Source of the DNA: Achromobacter sp. UMC71 | GTDB lineage: Bacteria > Pseudomonadota > Gammaproteobacteria > Burkholderiales > Burkholderiaceae_B | Reading direction: 5' to 3' | Length of the DNA: 64,000 nucleotides | Assembly: GCF_014170305.1 (NCBI RefSeq) | Contig: NZ_LZZT01000058.1 | Location: 1 to 64,000 of the forward strand | Shown: positions 18,318 to 28,367 of the stretch, piece after piece | Layout of the letters: every line of letters begins with the position of its first letter | How positions within the stretch are numbered: position 1 is the first letter of the stretch | Notes under the pieces: model-generated | The model's input: the letters and a program-made list of their open reading frames with translations, nothing else | The model's database searches: none | What the model was told of the DNA's origin: nothing | Position numbers and translations under genes: made by a program

Positions 18318-19823
18318 ATGAAAGCATTGATGGTGTCGAACCCTGGTCTGCGGCGCTTTCTGGCGGCCGCGACGGCGGGGCTCTTGATGTCGGCCGCCTT
18401 GGCACCGGTGTCGCAGGCGCAGACCGCCGCGGCCGCCGCGACCGATACGCCTACCCCGACGGTGGCGTTGCCTGACTTCACCAGCATCATCGAGAAGGCC
18501 GATCCGGCGGTGGTGAACATCCGTACCACCGCGACCGTGCCGATCCGCGGCGTGGGCCCGGGGGGCAACGACCCCGCCGAGCTGTTCCGCTGGTTCTTCG
18601 GCCCGGACTTCCAGCCGCCGGGCCAAGCCCCGGGCCAGCGCCAACGTCCGCAGCCGCAGCAGCCGCAACCCGAAGAGCGCACCGTGCCGCGCGGCGTGGG
18701 TTCGGGCTTCTTCATTTCCGATGACGGCTACATCATGACCAATAATCACGTGGTCAGCGATGCAACCGACATCTTCGTCACCCTCACCGACGGCCGCGAA
18801 TTCAAGGCCAAGGTGATCGGCACCGACGAACGCACCGACGTGGCGCTGATCAAGATCGAAGCCAAGGACATGACACCCCTGGTCATCGGCGATCCCAAGA
18901 AACTCAAGAAGGGCCAATGGGTGCTGGCCATCGGTTCGCCGTTCGGCCTGGATTCCACGGTAACGTCCGGCATCGTCAGCGCCATCGGCCGCGACACCGG
19001 CGAATACCTGCCGTTCATCCAGACGGACGTAGCGGTCAACCCGGGCAACTCGGGCGGTCCGCTGATCAACCTGGCCGGCGAGGTGGTGGGCATCAATTCC
19101 CAGATCATTTCGCGCAGCGGCGGTTTCATGGGCATTTCGCTGGCCATCCCGATCGACGAAGCGATGCGGGTGGTGGATCAGCTGCGCGCAACCGGCAAGG
19201 TCACACGCGGCCGTGTGGGCGTGCAGATCGGCGAAGTCGGCAAGGACGTGGCCGAAGCCATCGGCCTGCCCAAGGCCGAAGGCGCCCTGGTCAGCAGCGT
19301 CGAAGTCGACGGTCCGGCGGAACAGGCCGGCGTGCAGCCGGGCGACGTGATCCTGTCGTTCAACAAGGAACCGATCAAGCGCTGGTCCGATCTGCCGCGC
19401 ATCGTCGGCGAAACCAAGCCGGGCACCCGCGCCGACATGGACGTGTGGCGCAAGGGCAAGAAGATGACCCTGTCGGTCAAGGTCGGCGAGATTCCCGCCG
19501 AGAAGGCTGCCGCGGGCAAAAAGGCCGCGACGCCGGCGCCGGAAATCACCAATGCGCTGGGCCTGGGGGTGGTGGACGTGCCCGCCGACGTGCAGAAGAA
19601 GCTGCGCATCAAGGGCGGCGTGCAGGTCAAGGTCGCGGAAGGGGCTGCCGCCAAGGCCGGCCTGCAGGAAGGCGATATTGTGTTGGCCTTGAACGACACC
19701 GACGTCACCGGCGCCAAGCAATTCGCCGAGCTGGTGGGCAAGCTGGACAAGGGCCGCGCGGCGGGCTTGCTGGTGCGCCGCGGCGAGCAGACTCAGTGGG
19801 TAGCGGTACCCGCAAGCAAATAA
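18318..19823 (+). CDS. mucD: Periplasmic serine protease/chaperone MucD (DegP/HtrA family)
   Basis: Degrades misfolded envelope proteins. The 501-aa HtrA protein has a signal peptide (about residues 1-34), a Q/P-rich linker (about residues 95-117), a trypsin-like domain with the triad His144 (NNHVVS), Asp174 (RTDVAL) and Ser245 (GNSGGP), and two PDZ domains (about residues 290-390 and 405-495). It is the last gene of the sigma-E operon and is followed by a strong terminator. Confidence 0.96.
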   Translation: MKALMVSNPGLRRFLAAATAGLLMSAALAPVSQAQTAAAAATDTPTPTVALPDFTSIIEKADPAVVNIRTTATVPIRGVGPGGNDPAELFRWFFGPDFQPPGQAPGQRQRPQPQQPQPEERTVPRGVGSGFFISDDGYIMTNNHVVSDATDIFVTLTDGREFKAKVIGTDERTDVALIKIEAKDMTPLVIGDPKKLKKGQWVLAIGSPFGLDSTVTSGIVSAIGRDTGEYLPFIQTDVAVNPGNSGGPLINLAGEVVGINSQIISRSGGFMGISLAIPIDEAMRVVDQLRATGKVTRGRVGVQIGEVGKDVAEAIGLPKAEGALVSSVEVDGPAEQAGVQPGDVILSFNKEPIKRWSDLPRIVGETKPGTRADMDVWRKGKKMTLSVKVGEIPAEKAAAGKKAATPAPEITNALGLGVVDVPADVQKKLRIKGGVQVKVAEGAAAKAGLQEGDIVLALNDTDVTGAKQFAELVGKLDKGRAAGLLVRRGEQTQWVAVPASK

Positions 19824-19858
19824 GGCCCAAGACCGGCTAAAATGGCTGGTTGCCGCAA

Positions 19859-19887
19859 GAGGGGGCGCCTGGCGCCCCCTCGTTTTT
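19859..19887 (+). terminator. Intrinsic terminator after mucD
   Basis: GAGGGGGCGCC (19859-19869) and its exact complement GGCGCCCCCTC (19871-19881) form a very stable stem, followed by GTTTTTG. It separates the sigma-E operon from lepA. Confidence 0.9.
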
Positions 19888-20034
19888 GCCTGGAACGCCG
19901 TGGGAATCGCGGCCCGGCAGGGCGGCCGGGTCAGTGACCCGAGGCGTTTGCCTAAAACCCCGTCAGCCGTGCCTACCTGGGTGGCGGCGTCTTCCGGCAG
20001 TTTGCCGAGTGTTCCGTCCCTTTTAAATTCAAGC

Positions 20035-21828
20035 ATGCAGCATATTCGCAACTTCTCCATCATTGCCCACATCGATCACGGCAAATCGACCCTGGCCGAT
20101 CGCCTGATCCAACGCTGCGGCGGGTTGGCGGATCGCGAAATGTCGGCGCAGGTGCTCGACTCCATGGAGATCGAGCGCGAGCGCGGCATTACCATCAAGG
20201 CCCAGACCGCGGCCCTGCACTACAAGGCGCAGGACGGCAAGGTCTACAACCTGAACCTGATCGACACCCCGGGGCACGTCGACTTCTCGTATGAAGTCAG
20301 CCGCTCGCTGTCGGCCTGCGAAGGCGCGCTGCTGGTGGTGGACGCCTCGCAGGGCGTGGAAGCCCAGACTGTGGCCAACTGCTACACCGCCATCGAGCTG
20401 GGCGTGGAAGTGCTGCCCGTACTGAACAAGATGGACTTGCCCCAGGCCGACCCGGAAGGGGCGCGCCAAGAGGTCGAGGACGTGATCGGCATCGACGCCT
20501 CGCAGGCCGTGCTGGCCAGCGCCAAGACCGGCATGGGCATCGACGAGATTCTGGAATCCATCGTGGCGCGCGTGCCGCAGCCCAAGGGCGATCCGGACGC
20601 GCCGCTGCAAGCGCTGATCATCGACTCGTGGTTCGACAATTACGTGGGCGTGGTGATGCTGGTGCGCATCGTCAACGGCGTGCTCAAGCCCAAGGACAAG
20701 ATCCTGCTGATGGCCTCCGGTGCCACTCACCTGTGCGAGCAGACCGGCGTGTTCACTCCGAAGTCGCAGCAGCGTCCGCATCTGTCGGCGGGCGAGGTGG
20801 GCTTCATCATCGCTGGCATCAAGCAGCTTGAAGATGCCAAGGTCGGCGACACGGTCACGCTGGCCAACAAGCCGGCCGCCGCGGCCCTGCCTGGCTTCAA
20901 GGAAGTCAAGCCACAGGTGTTCGCCGGCCTGTACCCGGTCGAAAGCTCCGAATACGACCAGCTGCGCGATTCGCTCGACAAGCTCAAGCTGAACGACGCC
21001 GCGCTGATGTTCGAACCTGAAGTGTCGCAGGCGCTGGGCTTCGGTTTTCGCTGCGGCTTCCTGGGCCTGCTGCACATGGAAATCGTGCAGGAGCGTCTGG
21101 AGCGAGAATTCGACATGGACATCATCACCACCGCGCCGTCGGTGGTGTACGAAGTCGAGCAGCGCGACGGCACCGTGATCACGGTCGAAAGCCCGTCCCG
21201 CATGCCGGAAGTGGGCAAGATCCAGGACATTCGCGAACCGATCGTGAAGGTCACGCTGTTCATGCCGCAGGACTACGTCGGTCCGGTCATGACGCTGTGC
21301 AATAACAAGCGCGGCTCGCAGATCAACATGAGCTACCACGGGCGCCAGGTGCACCTGGTGTACGAAATCCCGCTGGCTGAAATCGTGCTGGACTTCTTCG
21401 ACAAGCTCAAATCGGTGTCGCGCGGCTATGCCTCGATGGACTACGAGTTCCTGGAATACCGCTCGGCCGACGTGGTGCGGGTGGACCTGCTGATCAACAA
21501 CGACCGCGTCGACGCGCTGGCCGTGATCGTCCACCGCAGCAACGCCCGTCACCGCGCCCGCGACGTCGTTACGCGCATGCGCGGGCTGATTCCGCGCCAG
21601 ATGTTCGACGTGGTGATCCAGGCCGCCATTGGCGCCGAAATCATCGCCCGCGAAAACGTCAAGGCGCTGCGCAAGAACGTGCTGGCCAAGTGCTACGGTG
21701 GCGACATCTCGCGCAAGAAGAAGCTGCTTGAAAAGCAGAAGGCCGGCAAGAAGCGCATGAAGCAGGTCGGCACGGTGGAAATTCCCCAGGAAGCATTCCT
21801 GGCCATCCTGCAAGTGGACGACAAATAG
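20035..21828 (+). CDS. lepA: Elongation factor 4 (LepA)
   Basis: Ribosome-associated GTPase that acts during translation and initiation stress. The ATG at 20035 gives 597 aa beginning [19 protein letters not shown] (G1). G3 is DTPGHVDF and G4 NKMDLP. EF-G-like domains follow, then the LepA-specific C-terminal domain ending [25 protein letters not shown]. The open frame reaches back to 19900 without similarity. It heads lepA-lepB-rnc-era-recO. Confidence 0.97.
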   Translation: MQHIRNFSIIAHIDHGKSTLADRLIQRCGGLADREMSAQVLDSMEIERERGITIKAQTAALHYKAQDGKVYNLNLIDTPGHVDFSYEVSRSLSACEGALLVVDASQGVEAQTVANCYTAIELGVEVLPVLNKMDLPQADPEGARQEVEDVIGIDASQAVLASAKTGMGIDEILESIVARVPQPKGDPDAPLQALIIDSWFDNYVGVVMLVRIVNGVLKPKDKILLMASGATHLCEQTGVFTPKSQQRPHLSAGEVGFIIAGIKQLEDAKVGDTVTLANKPAAAALPGFKEVKPQVFAGLYPVESSEYDQLRDSLDKLKLNDAALMFEPEVSQALGFGFRCGFLGLLHMEIVQERLEREFDMDIITTAPSVVYEVEQRDGTVITVESPSRMPEVGKIQDIREPIVKVTLFMPQDYVGPVMTLCNNKRGSQINMSYHGRQVHLVYEIPLAEIVLDFFDKLKSVSRGYASMDYEFLEYRSADVVRVDLLINNDRVDALAVIVHRSNARHRARDVVTRMRGLIPRQMFDVVIQAAIGAEIIARENVKALRKNVLAKCYGGDISRKKKLLEKQKAGKKRMKQVGTVEIPQEAFLAILQVDDK

Positions 21829-21850
21829 AACCCAAGAAGGCGGTTAGCTG

Positions 21851-22738
21851 ATGAGTTGGAACTTTGCCCTGATCCTGTTTGTTTTGCTGGTCCTGACCGG
21901 CATTATCTGGGGGCTCGATCTGGCCGTATTGCGGCGCGGCCGCGAGCGCCGGGCCCAAGAGGCGATGGCGCAGTACGACACGGCCCTGGCCGGCGGCGAC
22001 GCGCAAGAGGCCGAGCGCCTGCGGCGCGAAGCCGGCGACAAGGCGCGTCGCGTGCCGTGGTGGATCGAATACGCGGTCAGCTTCTTTCCCGTGATCCTGT
22101 TCGTGTTCGTGCTGCGTTCGTTCGTGGTCGAACCGTTCCGCATTCCGTCCGGTTCGATGCTGCCTACGCTGCAGTCGGGCGATCTGATCCTGGTGAACAA
22201 GTTCAGTTATGGCCTGCGCCTGCCCGTCGTCGACAAGAAGGTGGTCGATATCGGCAAGCCGCAGCGCGGTGACGTGTTCGTGTTCCGCTATCCGGTAGAT
22301 CCCGATGTCGATTACATCAAGCGCGTGGTCGGCTTGCCCGGCGACGAAGTGGCCTACATCGACAAAAAGCTGTACGTGAACGGCGAATTGGTGACGCATG
22401 TACGCGACGGCGACTATTTCGAACCCGACCGTGTCTCGTATATCGCACAATATAAAGAGAAGTTGGGCGAAGTTAGCCACCAAATACTGCTTGATGAAAG
22501 CCGGCCGCAAGAATATCGGCCGCAGTACCAATTTCCGTCCCTTGGGAACTGCCAATATTCCCGCGATGGGGTACGCTGCAAAGTACCCGAGGGGCATTAC
22601 TTCGCCATGGGCGATAATCGGGATAACAGCGCCGACAGCCGATACTGGGGTTTCGTACCTGAAGCCAATATCGTCGGGAAGGCGTTTTTCATCTGGATGA
22701 ATTTCAGCGATCTCAGCCGGATCGGCCGGTTCAACTGA
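21851..22738 (+). CDS. lepB: Signal peptidase I
   Basis: Inner-membrane protease that removes signal peptides from exported proteins. The 295-aa sequence has two N-terminal membrane segments (about residues 3-22 and 75-95), the nucleophile Ser102 in [10 protein letters not shown], the general base Lys157 in [12 protein letters not shown], and the C-terminal box [17 protein letters not shown]. It lies 22 bases after lepA and two before rnc. Confidence 0.96.
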   Translation: MSWNFALILFVLLVLTGIIWGLDLAVLRRGRERRAQEAMAQYDTALAGGDAQEAERLRREAGDKARRVPWWIEYAVSFFPVILFVFVLRSFVVEPFRIPSGSMLPTLQSGDLILVNKFSYGLRLPVVDKKVVDIGKPQRGDVFVFRYPVDPDVDYIKRVVGLPGDEVAYIDKKLYVNGELVTHVRDGDYFEPDRVSYIAQYKEKLGEVSHQILLDESRPQEYRPQYQFPSLGNCQYSRDGVRCKVPEGHYFAMGDNRDNSADSRYWGFVPEANIVGKAFFIWMNFSDLSRIGRFN

Positions 22739-22740
22739 TT

Positions 22741-23502
22741 ATGTCGCTAGCCACGCTAGAAAACCGGCTGGATCACCACTTCGGTGATCCAGCATTGCTT
22801 GAACAGGCACTGACGCATCGTAGCCACGGTGCGCGCCACAACGAGCGGCTGGAATTCCTTGGGGATTCCGTGCTGAACTTCGTCGTCGCGGCGATGCTGT
22901 TCGAGCGCTATTCGAAAATCGACGAAGGCGACCTGTCGCGTTTGCGGGCCAACCTGGTCAAGCAGGCGTCGCTGGCCGACATCGCCCAGCGCCTGGAATT
23001 GTCCCAATACCTGCGCCTGGGCGAAGGCGAACTGAAAAGCGGCGGTTTCCGCCGTCCGTCGATCCTGGCGGACACGGTCGAGGCCCTGTTCGGCGCCGTG
23101 TTCCTGGATGCCGGGTTCGATGCCGCCCGCCGCGTGATCGTGCGCCAGTACCAGCCGGTGCTGGCCTCGGTCGATCCCAAGACCCTGGGCAAGGACGCCA
23201 AGACCTTGCTGCAGGAATTTTTGCAGGGCCGCAAGCTGGCCCTGCCCGTGTATACGGTCGTGGCCACGCATGGCGCGGCCCATAGCCAGCAATTCGAGGT
23301 CGAGTGCGCCATTCCGGCGCTCGAGATCAAAGTGACGGCTCCCGGCGCCAGCCGCCGCGCCGCCGAGCAATCGGCGGCCAAGTTGGCGCTGGAAGCCGCG
23401 CTGGCCGTCAGCCCGGCGGCCAAAGCTGCCCGCAAGTCGGGCAAGGCGCGCAAAACCGCGCAATTGTCGCTGCCCGTGGCAGTGTCCCAAGAGACTAAAT
23501 GA
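22741..23502 (+). CDS. rnc: Ribonuclease III
   Basis: Double-strand-specific endoribonuclease that processes rRNA precursors and structured mRNAs. The 253-aa protein has the catalytic signature [16 protein letters not shown] (about residues 35-50), a conserved second acidic cluster around [16 protein letters not shown], a dsRNA-binding domain (about residues 155-222) and an Ala/Lys-rich tail. Its stop overlaps the era ATG by four bases. Confidence 0.96.
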   Translation: MSLATLENRLDHHFGDPALLEQALTHRSHGARHNERLEFLGDSVLNFVVAAMLFERYSKIDEGDLSRLRANLVKQASLADIAQRLELSQYLRLGEGELKSGGFRRPSILADTVEALFGAVFLDAGFDAARRVIVRQYQPVLASVDPKTLGKDAKTLLQEFLQGRKLALPVYTVVATHGAAHSQQFEVECAIPALEIKVTAPGASRRAAEQSAAKLALEAALAVSPAAKAARKSGKARKTAQLSLPVAVSQETK

Positions 23503-24389
23503 GCGATACCCCTTTTCGTACCGGCTTCGTGGCCATCGTCGGCCGCCCCAATGTGGGCAAGTCCACGCTGACGAATGCCCTGATCGGTTCCAAGATTTCC
23601 ATCGTGTCGCGCAAGGCGCAGACGACGCGCCACCGCATCCATGGCGTGCTGACGCGCGACCATGAGCAGTTCGTGTTCGTCGATACGCCCGGCTTCCAGA
23701 CGCGCCATGGCGGCGCCATGAACCGCATGATGAACCGTGTTGTGACCCAGGCGCTGGCCGATGTCGACGTGGTGGTGCATGTGGTCGAGGCCGGCAAGTG
23801 GTCCGAAGGCGATGCCAAGCTGCTGCCGCTGCTGCCGTCGCCCGAGCGCACCATCCTGGTCGTCAGCAAGATCGACGCCCTGAAGAACCGCGACGAGCTG
23901 TTCGCTTTTGTCTCCAAGATCATGGCGCTGCATCCGTTCGGCGCCGTGGTGCCGGTCAGCGCCACCAAGAACCAGCAGCTGGACCAGCTGCTGCAAGAAA
24001 TCGCGACGCGCCTGCCGGAAGGCGAGGCGATGTTCGAGGAAGACACCCTGACCGACCGCCCGATGCGCTTCATCGCGGCCGAGCTGGTGCGCGAGAAGAT
24101 CTTCCGCCTGGTGGGCGACGAGCTGCCCTACGGCTGTACGGTCGTCATCGAGCAATGGGAAGAAAACGACAAGGGCGCGCGCATCGCGGCCTGCGTCGTC
24201 GTGGAGCGCGACAGCCACAAGCCCATCCTGCTGGGCACAGGCGGCATGCACATGAAGCGCATTGCTTCCGAAGCGCGGCAGGACATCGCCAAGCTGTTGG
24301 ACAAGCCTGTACACCTGGAGATCTACATCAAGGTGCGCAAGGGCTGGTCCGACCGCGAGAGTGCGCTGCGCGATTTGGGCTATGAGTAA
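23499..24389 (+). CDS. era: Ribosome-assembly GTPase Era
   Basis: GTPase that binds the 3' end of 16S rRNA during 30S maturation. The 296-aa protein has G1 [10 protein letters not shown]3 DTPGF and G4 SKID, and a C-terminal KH domain (about residues 200-290) with [17 protein letters not shown]. It overlaps rnc by four bases and recO by eight, so the three are coupled. Confidence 0.97.
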   Translation: MSDTPFRTGFVAIVGRPNVGKSTLTNALIGSKISIVSRKAQTTRHRIHGVLTRDHEQFVFVDTPGFQTRHGGAMNRMMNRVVTQALADVDVVVHVVEAGKWSEGDAKLLPLLPSPERTILVVSKIDALKNRDELFAFVSKIMALHPFGAVVPVSATKNQQLDQLLQEIATRLPEGEAMFEEDTLTDRPMRFIAAELVREKIFRLVGDELPYGCTVVIEQWEENDKGARIAACVVVERDSHKPILLGTGGMHMKRIASEARQDIAKLLDKPVHLEIYIKVRKGWSDRESALRDLGYE

Positions 24390-24969
24390 ACGGGCGCCAC
24401 GCGTCCAGGATCGCCCGGGATACATGCTGCACGCCACCGCGTGGCGTGAGACATCCCTCATCGTTCAGACTTTCTCGCGCGACCATGGCTGCGTCGCCAT
24501 GGTCGCCAAGGGCGCCAAGCGCCCGTATTCCGTTTTGCGTCCCGTGCTGTCGGCCTTTCAGCCCTTGTTGCTGTCCTGGACGGGCAATGGCGAGGTCAAG
24601 ACTCTGACACGGGCCGAGATCATGGGGGTGCGCGCCCTGAGCGGCACCGCGCTGATGTCGGCCTGGTACATGAACGAGCTGCTGCTGCGGCTGCTGCCGC
24701 GCGAAGACGCCCACCCCCTGCTGTTCGACGCGTACGACATGGCTTTGCAGCAGTTGTCGGGCGGCACCCGTGCCGCGGGCGCTCTGCGCCGTTTCGAGTG
24801 GACGCTGCTGCGTGAAACCGGCTATGGCGTGGACGAAGCCGAACCCGACTTTGACGATCCGGTCATCGAGCCTGCCCTGCGCCGCGATCTGCGCGAGCGC
24901 CTGGCCGAGAACCTGGCCGGCCGGCCCCTGGCGACGCGCCGGGTGCTGATGGACCTGCAGCGCATCTGA
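24382..24969 (+). CDS. recO: DNA repair protein RecO, shortened
   Basis: Recombination mediator that helps load RecA onto SSB-coated DNA. The ATG at 24382, inside the end of era, starts [20 protein letters not shown]. The OB-fold N-domain is intact (TSLIVQTFSRDHGCVAMVAKGAKRP, GEVKTLTRAE) and the helical middle follows (ALRRFEWTLLRETGYGV). The protein is only 195 aa; RecO is usually about 230-260. The usual segment between GYGV and the C-terminal GxPLxTRRVL helix is missing about 40-50 residues. The end (LAGRPLATRRVLMDLQRI) is family-like, so this looks like an internal shortening, not a frameshift. Confidence 0.85.
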   Translation: MSKRAPRVQDRPGYMLHATAWRETSLIVQTFSRDHGCVAMVAKGAKRPYSVLRPVLSAFQPLLLSWTGNGEVKTLTRAEIMGVRALSGTALMSAWYMNELLLRLLPREDAHPLLFDAYDMALQQLSGGTRAAGALRRFEWTLLRETGYGVDEAEPDFDDPVIEPALRRDLRERLAENLAGRPLATRRVLMDLQRI

Positions 24970-24988
24970 ACTTGCGGCGCGCCCGGCC

Positions 24989-25906
24989 ATGACCTTCACG
25001 CTCAAACAGGTTGAGACCTTCCGCACGGTCTATGAGACAGAAAGCGTGACCGCCGCGGCCCGGCGGCTGGACGTATCGCCCGCCACCGTCAGTGCCACCT
25101 TGGCCGCTCTGGAAGCCAGCATCGAATTGCGCTTGTTCGAGCGCGTGCGCCAGCGCATGCTGCGCACGCCCGAAGCCACGCTGCTATACGAGGAAATCCG
25201 CCGCCTGAACGTCGGCCTGGAAAGCCTGGGCCGCAAGATCCGGGCTATTCGCGGCGCGGCGCAGCCGCGTTTGCGCATCGGTTGCATCCACGCATACAGT
25301 GGCGCGGTCGTCAGCGATGCCATCGCGCGCTTCCGTCAACGCTATCCGGATACGCCGCTGTACCTGCAGATCCGCGATTCAAACACCTTGCGCGACATGG
25401 TCGTCTCCGGCGAACTGGACCTGGCGGCCGTGGCCGACGAGTCCGAGCTGGAAGGCTTGCGGGGCCATCGCCTGGCCAGCCTGCGCGCCGTGGTGGTGTT
25501 TCCCAAGGGGCACCCCTTGGCGCGGCTGGAGCAGGTAGGCTTTGCGCAGATGGCTGATGCCGATGTTATCGCGTTGAATGCCGAGGACGCCTCGCGCCAG
25601 CGTCTGGACGCGTTGTTGCTGCAGGCCGGGCTGAACCTGAAGATCGCGATCGAGACGCCGTATTCGGCCACCATCTGCCAGCTGGCACTGGACGGCCATG
25701 GCGTCGGCATCGCCAATCCCGCGACCGCGGTAAGCCTGGAAGCCGCCGGGCTGAGCCACCGGCCGCTCAGCGCGCCGGTGCATTTTGAATGCCACATGAT
25801 CGTGCATGGCAGCCGGCCCCTGTCCGAGGCCGGCAAGTTCTGGGCCACTTGTTTGCGCGCGGCGCTGGCGCCGCTGGTGGAGCGCTACGGGGTCGACCTG
25901 GCCTAG
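24989..25906 (+). CDS. LysR-family transcriptional regulator
   Basis: A 305-aa LTTR. The winged helix-turn-helix is at residues 5-62 (LKQVETFRTVYETESVTAAARRLDVSPATVSATLAALE), then the linker helix and a periplasmic-binding-like effector domain (about residues 90-295). The ligand is unknown. It starts 19 bases after recO on the same strand, so may be cotranscribed. It converges on a Bug/hydrolase/PLP-enzyme cassette, its possible target. Its TAG stop is part of the left end of the 272-bp palindromic repeat. Confidence 0.9.
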   Translation: MTFTLKQVETFRTVYETESVTAAARRLDVSPATVSATLAALEASIELRLFERVRQRMLRTPEATLLYEEIRRLNVGLESLGRKIRAIRGAAQPRLRIGCIHAYSGAVVSDAIARFRQRYPDTPLYLQIRDSNTLRDMVVSGELDLAAVADESELEGLRGHRLASLRAVVVFPKGHPLARLEQVGFAQMADADVIALNAEDASRQRLDALLLQAGLNLKIAIETPYSATICQLALDGHGVGIANPATAVSLEAAGLSHRPLSAPVHFECHMIVHGSRPLSEAGKFWATCLRAALAPLVERYGVDLA

Positions 25907-26174
25907 GGCCTGTTCACACTAGAAGGCGCCTCGCATGAGTACCCAAATGAGTGGCTATCAAGGCGCGAAGCGCAGTCGTGGTCGACCCCCGGCGAGCATT
26001 CGCAACGCCGAGAGGCGCTCATTTGGGTGCTCACCCTTCGGGCAGGCCGGTAATCGGGCGCCAGGCGTCGTTGCGCTCACCTTGCGTGGCACAGCCACGC
26101 GGCGGCGACCGCGCCTAGCCTGGCGCCCGATTACCGGCCTGTGCGAGGCGCCTTCTAGTGTGAACAGGCCCTAG
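25903..26174. repeat. 272-bp nested palindromic repeat (MITE-like)
   Basis: The ends 25903-25935 and 26142-26174 are perfect 33-bp inverted repeats beginning CTAGGGCCTGTTCACACTAG. Inside are two further hairpins: arms 25937-25951/26018-26032 (14 of 15 bases match) and arms 26043-26066/26118-26141 (24 bases, perfect), the latter enclosing a small hairpin around GCGTGGCACAGCCACGC. Folded, this gives a three-way junction. No transposase is inside; the 79-codon frame across it is not credible. The element is bounded by CTAG and starts exactly at the LysR stop codon. Confidence 0.9.
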
Positions 26175-26200
26175 GGCCTTTTAGTGTTAACAGGCCCTAG
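26171..26200. repeat. 30-bp remnant of the same repeat
   Basis: Directly after the 272-bp element lies CTAGGGCCT then TTTAGTGTTAAC then AGGCCCTAG. The segment 26181-26200 matches the right end 26155-26174 of the large element at 18 of 20 bases. It shares the CTAG junction and looks like a second copy that lost its interior. Confidence 0.7.
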
Positions 26201-26248
26201 GTCCTGCTAGCGCATTCGCTTGCGCTGGCGTGCTACCCGTTCAAGCCA

Positions 26249-27349
26249 TCAACCGCGGCGTCCGTCAGACGTCAGGATCAGCACCACCGAGGACTCCGCA
26301 TCCAGCTGCCCGGCGCGGCGCAGCCGCGTCACCGCGGCCAGTGCGGCGGCCGACGACAGCTCGGCCGCCAATCCCATGCGTTCCAGGCGTTGCTGCGCCT
26401 GGGCGGCGGCGGGGTCCGATACTTCCACCGGCGAGCCTCCCGAGCGCGCCAGGGCCGCCAATGACTGCAGCGTGGTGGTGCCGCCGGCGATCGAGTACTG
26501 GTCCGTGGCGCCATCCCATTGCCCTCGCGCATCGCCGGCAGCCCGGGCCCGCGACAGGCGGGCATAGGGTTCGACCGCGTGCAGGCGCGGCAGCCGCGGG
26601 ATCAGGCCCGCAGCCAGCAGATGCTGCCAGCCCAGCAGGATGCCCCACAGCAGGTCGCCGCGCGCGGTCGGCACGACGATGTCCGTCGGCAGCCCGCAAG
26701 TATCGAAAATCTCCTGGGCGATGGGCTTGTAGCCCTCGACGCCATAAGGATGGGTGCCGACCGGCGGATTCAGGTAATTGGTGCCGGCGAAGGCCCCCTG
26801 GTTGCGGCATAGGTCCGCCACGTAAGGCCAACGCCCCAGACTGTCGTCGAACGCGGTCAGCCGGGCGCCGAAGCGTTGCATGGCCTCGCGCTGCAGCGGC
26901 GGACAGCTGCGGGTGATGGCGATGTCGGCCTGCAAGCTGGCCGCGGCGCAGTACGCCGCCAGCGACACGCCGGCGTTGCCGCTGGAGGCCGCGGCCACGC
27001 GCGACGCGCCGGCCAGGCGGGCCCGCGAAACCAGCTGGGCCGCCATGCGGTCCTTGTGGCTGCCGGTGGGATTGGCACTTTCGCACTTGAGCCATAGCCG
27101 GCCGACGCCTTCGGCCTGCGCGAGCGCGGCGGCGTCCAGGCAGGGCGTGGCGCCTTCGCCCAGCGTCACCGGATTGAGCACCGGCAATGCCATGGCGGTT
27201 TCGCCGGCCGGGGTGTCGTAGCGGCACTCCAGGGAGGCGGGGTGGCCGGCTTGCAGGCATTGGGGGCAGCCTTCGGAATAGTCGGCGGGCGGCAGCAGGG
27301 CTTCGCAGCGGATGCAGCGCAGGCCGGACAAGCGGGGATTCATCTGCAT
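26249..27349 (-). CDS. Threonine-synthase-like PLP enzyme (fold type II)
   Basis: A 366-aa PLP-dependent enzyme related to threonine synthase and threonine dehydratase. Near the N-terminus is a CIRC...CPQC pair resembling a zinc ribbon (about residues 17-33). The PLP lysine is in ESANPTGSHKDRMA, followed by ASSGNAGVSLAAY. The C-terminal phosphate-binding glycine loop is less clear. The reaction is unknown; beta- or gamma-replacement or elimination on a small amino acid is the family expectation. The ATG at 27349 or 27343 may be the start. It is last of a three-gene minus-strand unit, nine bases after the hydrolase. Confidence 0.8.
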   Translation of the reverse strand: MQMNPRLSGLRCIRCEALLPPADYSEGCPQCLQAGHPASLECRYDTPAGETAMALPVLNPVTLGEGATPCLDAAALAQAEGVGRLWLKCESANPTGSHKDRMAAQLVSRARLAGASRVAAASSGNAGVSLAAYCAAASLQADIAITRSCPPLQREAMQRFGARLTAFDDSLGRWPYVADLCRNQGAFAGTNYLNPPVGTHPYGVEGYKPIAQEIFDTCGLPTDIVVPTARGDLLWGILLGWQHLLAAGLIPRLPRLHAVEPYARLSRARAAGDARGQWDGATDQYSIAGGTTTLQSLAALARSGGSPVEVSDPAAAQAQQRLERMGLAAELSSAAALAAVTRLRRAGQLDAESSVVLILTSDGRRG

Positions 27350-27358
27350 GGGAAATGG

Positions 27359-28336
27359 TCAGTACAACGAGGGCAGGGAGTCCAGGGGAAGGGCGGGCGC
27401 CACCTGCAGCAGGCAGTCGCCGTCGTCGCTGCGGGCGATGGCGCGCAGGCACACGACGGTGCCGGCCTGCGGACTGGCCAGGCTGCGCAGCGGAGAATCG
27501 GGGCGCGCGGGCTCGATCAGTTGGCCGATGGTCTGTCCGGCGGTCACGGTCTGGCCCAATGTCACGCCGGGGATGAAGACACCGCTTTCCCGCGTGCGCA
27601 AGGTGGCAGCGGGCGCGTCCAGGTCGTAGAGTGCGGGGCTGGCGGCGGGGGGCGGCGGGTTTGCCAGCAGGCCCAGTTCGGCCAGGCATCCCAGCAAGCC
27701 GTCGCGGCAGTGTTCGACCAGGGCTTGAGTGGTTTCCCGGCCGCCGCCGATTTCCGCGCTCAGCCGCAGCACGCCCAGGCGGCTGGCGGCGGCGGGCAGG
27801 GAGCCGGATTCAGTGCCGCGGAAAAACACGCAATGGGGCAGGCCGAAGGCACGGGCCAGCGCCGGCAGACGTTGATCGAACGCGTCGTTGCCGTAGCGGG
27901 TGATGACCGACGACGGCAGGTAGCGCAGGGATGCGCCGCCGCTGTGCACGTCGATCAGCGCCTGGATGCGGGGCAGCAGCCGGGATTCCAGCGCGGCGGC
28001 CACGCTTTCGGTGTAGCCCCGCACGGGGGCGCCGAGGAAGGCGCGGTTGAGATTGCCGGCATCTGACGGGGACAGGCGGGTGCCGGCCAGCGAGGCCTCG
28101 GCATTGGCGGCGGGCAGGAGATAGACGGTGCCGCGTTGCAGGACGCCGGGCAGCAGGTGCCACAATTGCAGGATGGCGGCCTGGCCTTCCCATTCGTCGC
28201 CGTGCACGCCGGCCATCAGGGCCACGGCCGGGCCAGGGCCGGCTTCGATCTTCAGCATGGGCACGGTGACGCGCCGGTAGGCCGAGGCATTGGTCGCGGC
28301 GGCGCAGGTGAAGTCTTCGCGGCTTACCTTGACCAT
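27359..28336 (-). CDS. Succinylglutamate desuccinylase/aspartoacylase-family hydrolase
   Basis: A 325-aa zinc-dependent hydrolase. Likely metal and catalytic sites are GVHGDEWEGQ (His, Glu), ALIDVHSGG (His) and the general-base Glu in LRLSAEIGGGRE. The C-terminal beta domain (about residues 230-320) resembles those of the family. Members remove acyl groups from N-acylated amino acids, for example N-acetyl-diaminobutyrate in ectoine breakdown. No ectoine genes are nearby, so the substrate is open. It lies 31 bases after the Bug gene and nine before the PLP enzyme. Confidence 0.85.
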   Translation of the reverse strand: MVKVSREDFTCAAATNASAYRRVTVPMLKIEAGPGPAVALMAGVHGDEWEGQAAILQLWHLLPGVLQRGTVYLLPAANAEASLAGTRLSPSDAGNLNRAFLGAPVRGYTESVAAALESRLLPRIQALIDVHSGGASLRYLPSSVITRYGNDAFDQRLPALARAFGLPHCVFFRGTESGSLPAAASRLGVLRLSAEIGGGRETTQALVEHCRDGLLGCLAELGLLANPPPPAASPALYDLDAPAATLRTRESGVFIPGVTLGQTVTAGQTIGQLIEPARPDSPLRSLASPQAGTVVCLRAIARSDDGDCLLQVAPALPLDSLPSLY

Positions 28337-28367
28337 GAGACGGCTCCGGGCAATCGGGGGCGCGGCG

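Noticed and set aside
24262-24969. A longer recO starting at 24262 inside era
   Set aside because: The added residues are an out-of-frame reading of era; the ATG at 24382 gives a normal RecO N-terminus.
25935-26174. A 79-codon frame inside the palindromic repeat
   Set aside because: It reads through hairpin arms, has no RBS and ends in the terminal repeat; it is a by-product of the repeat.
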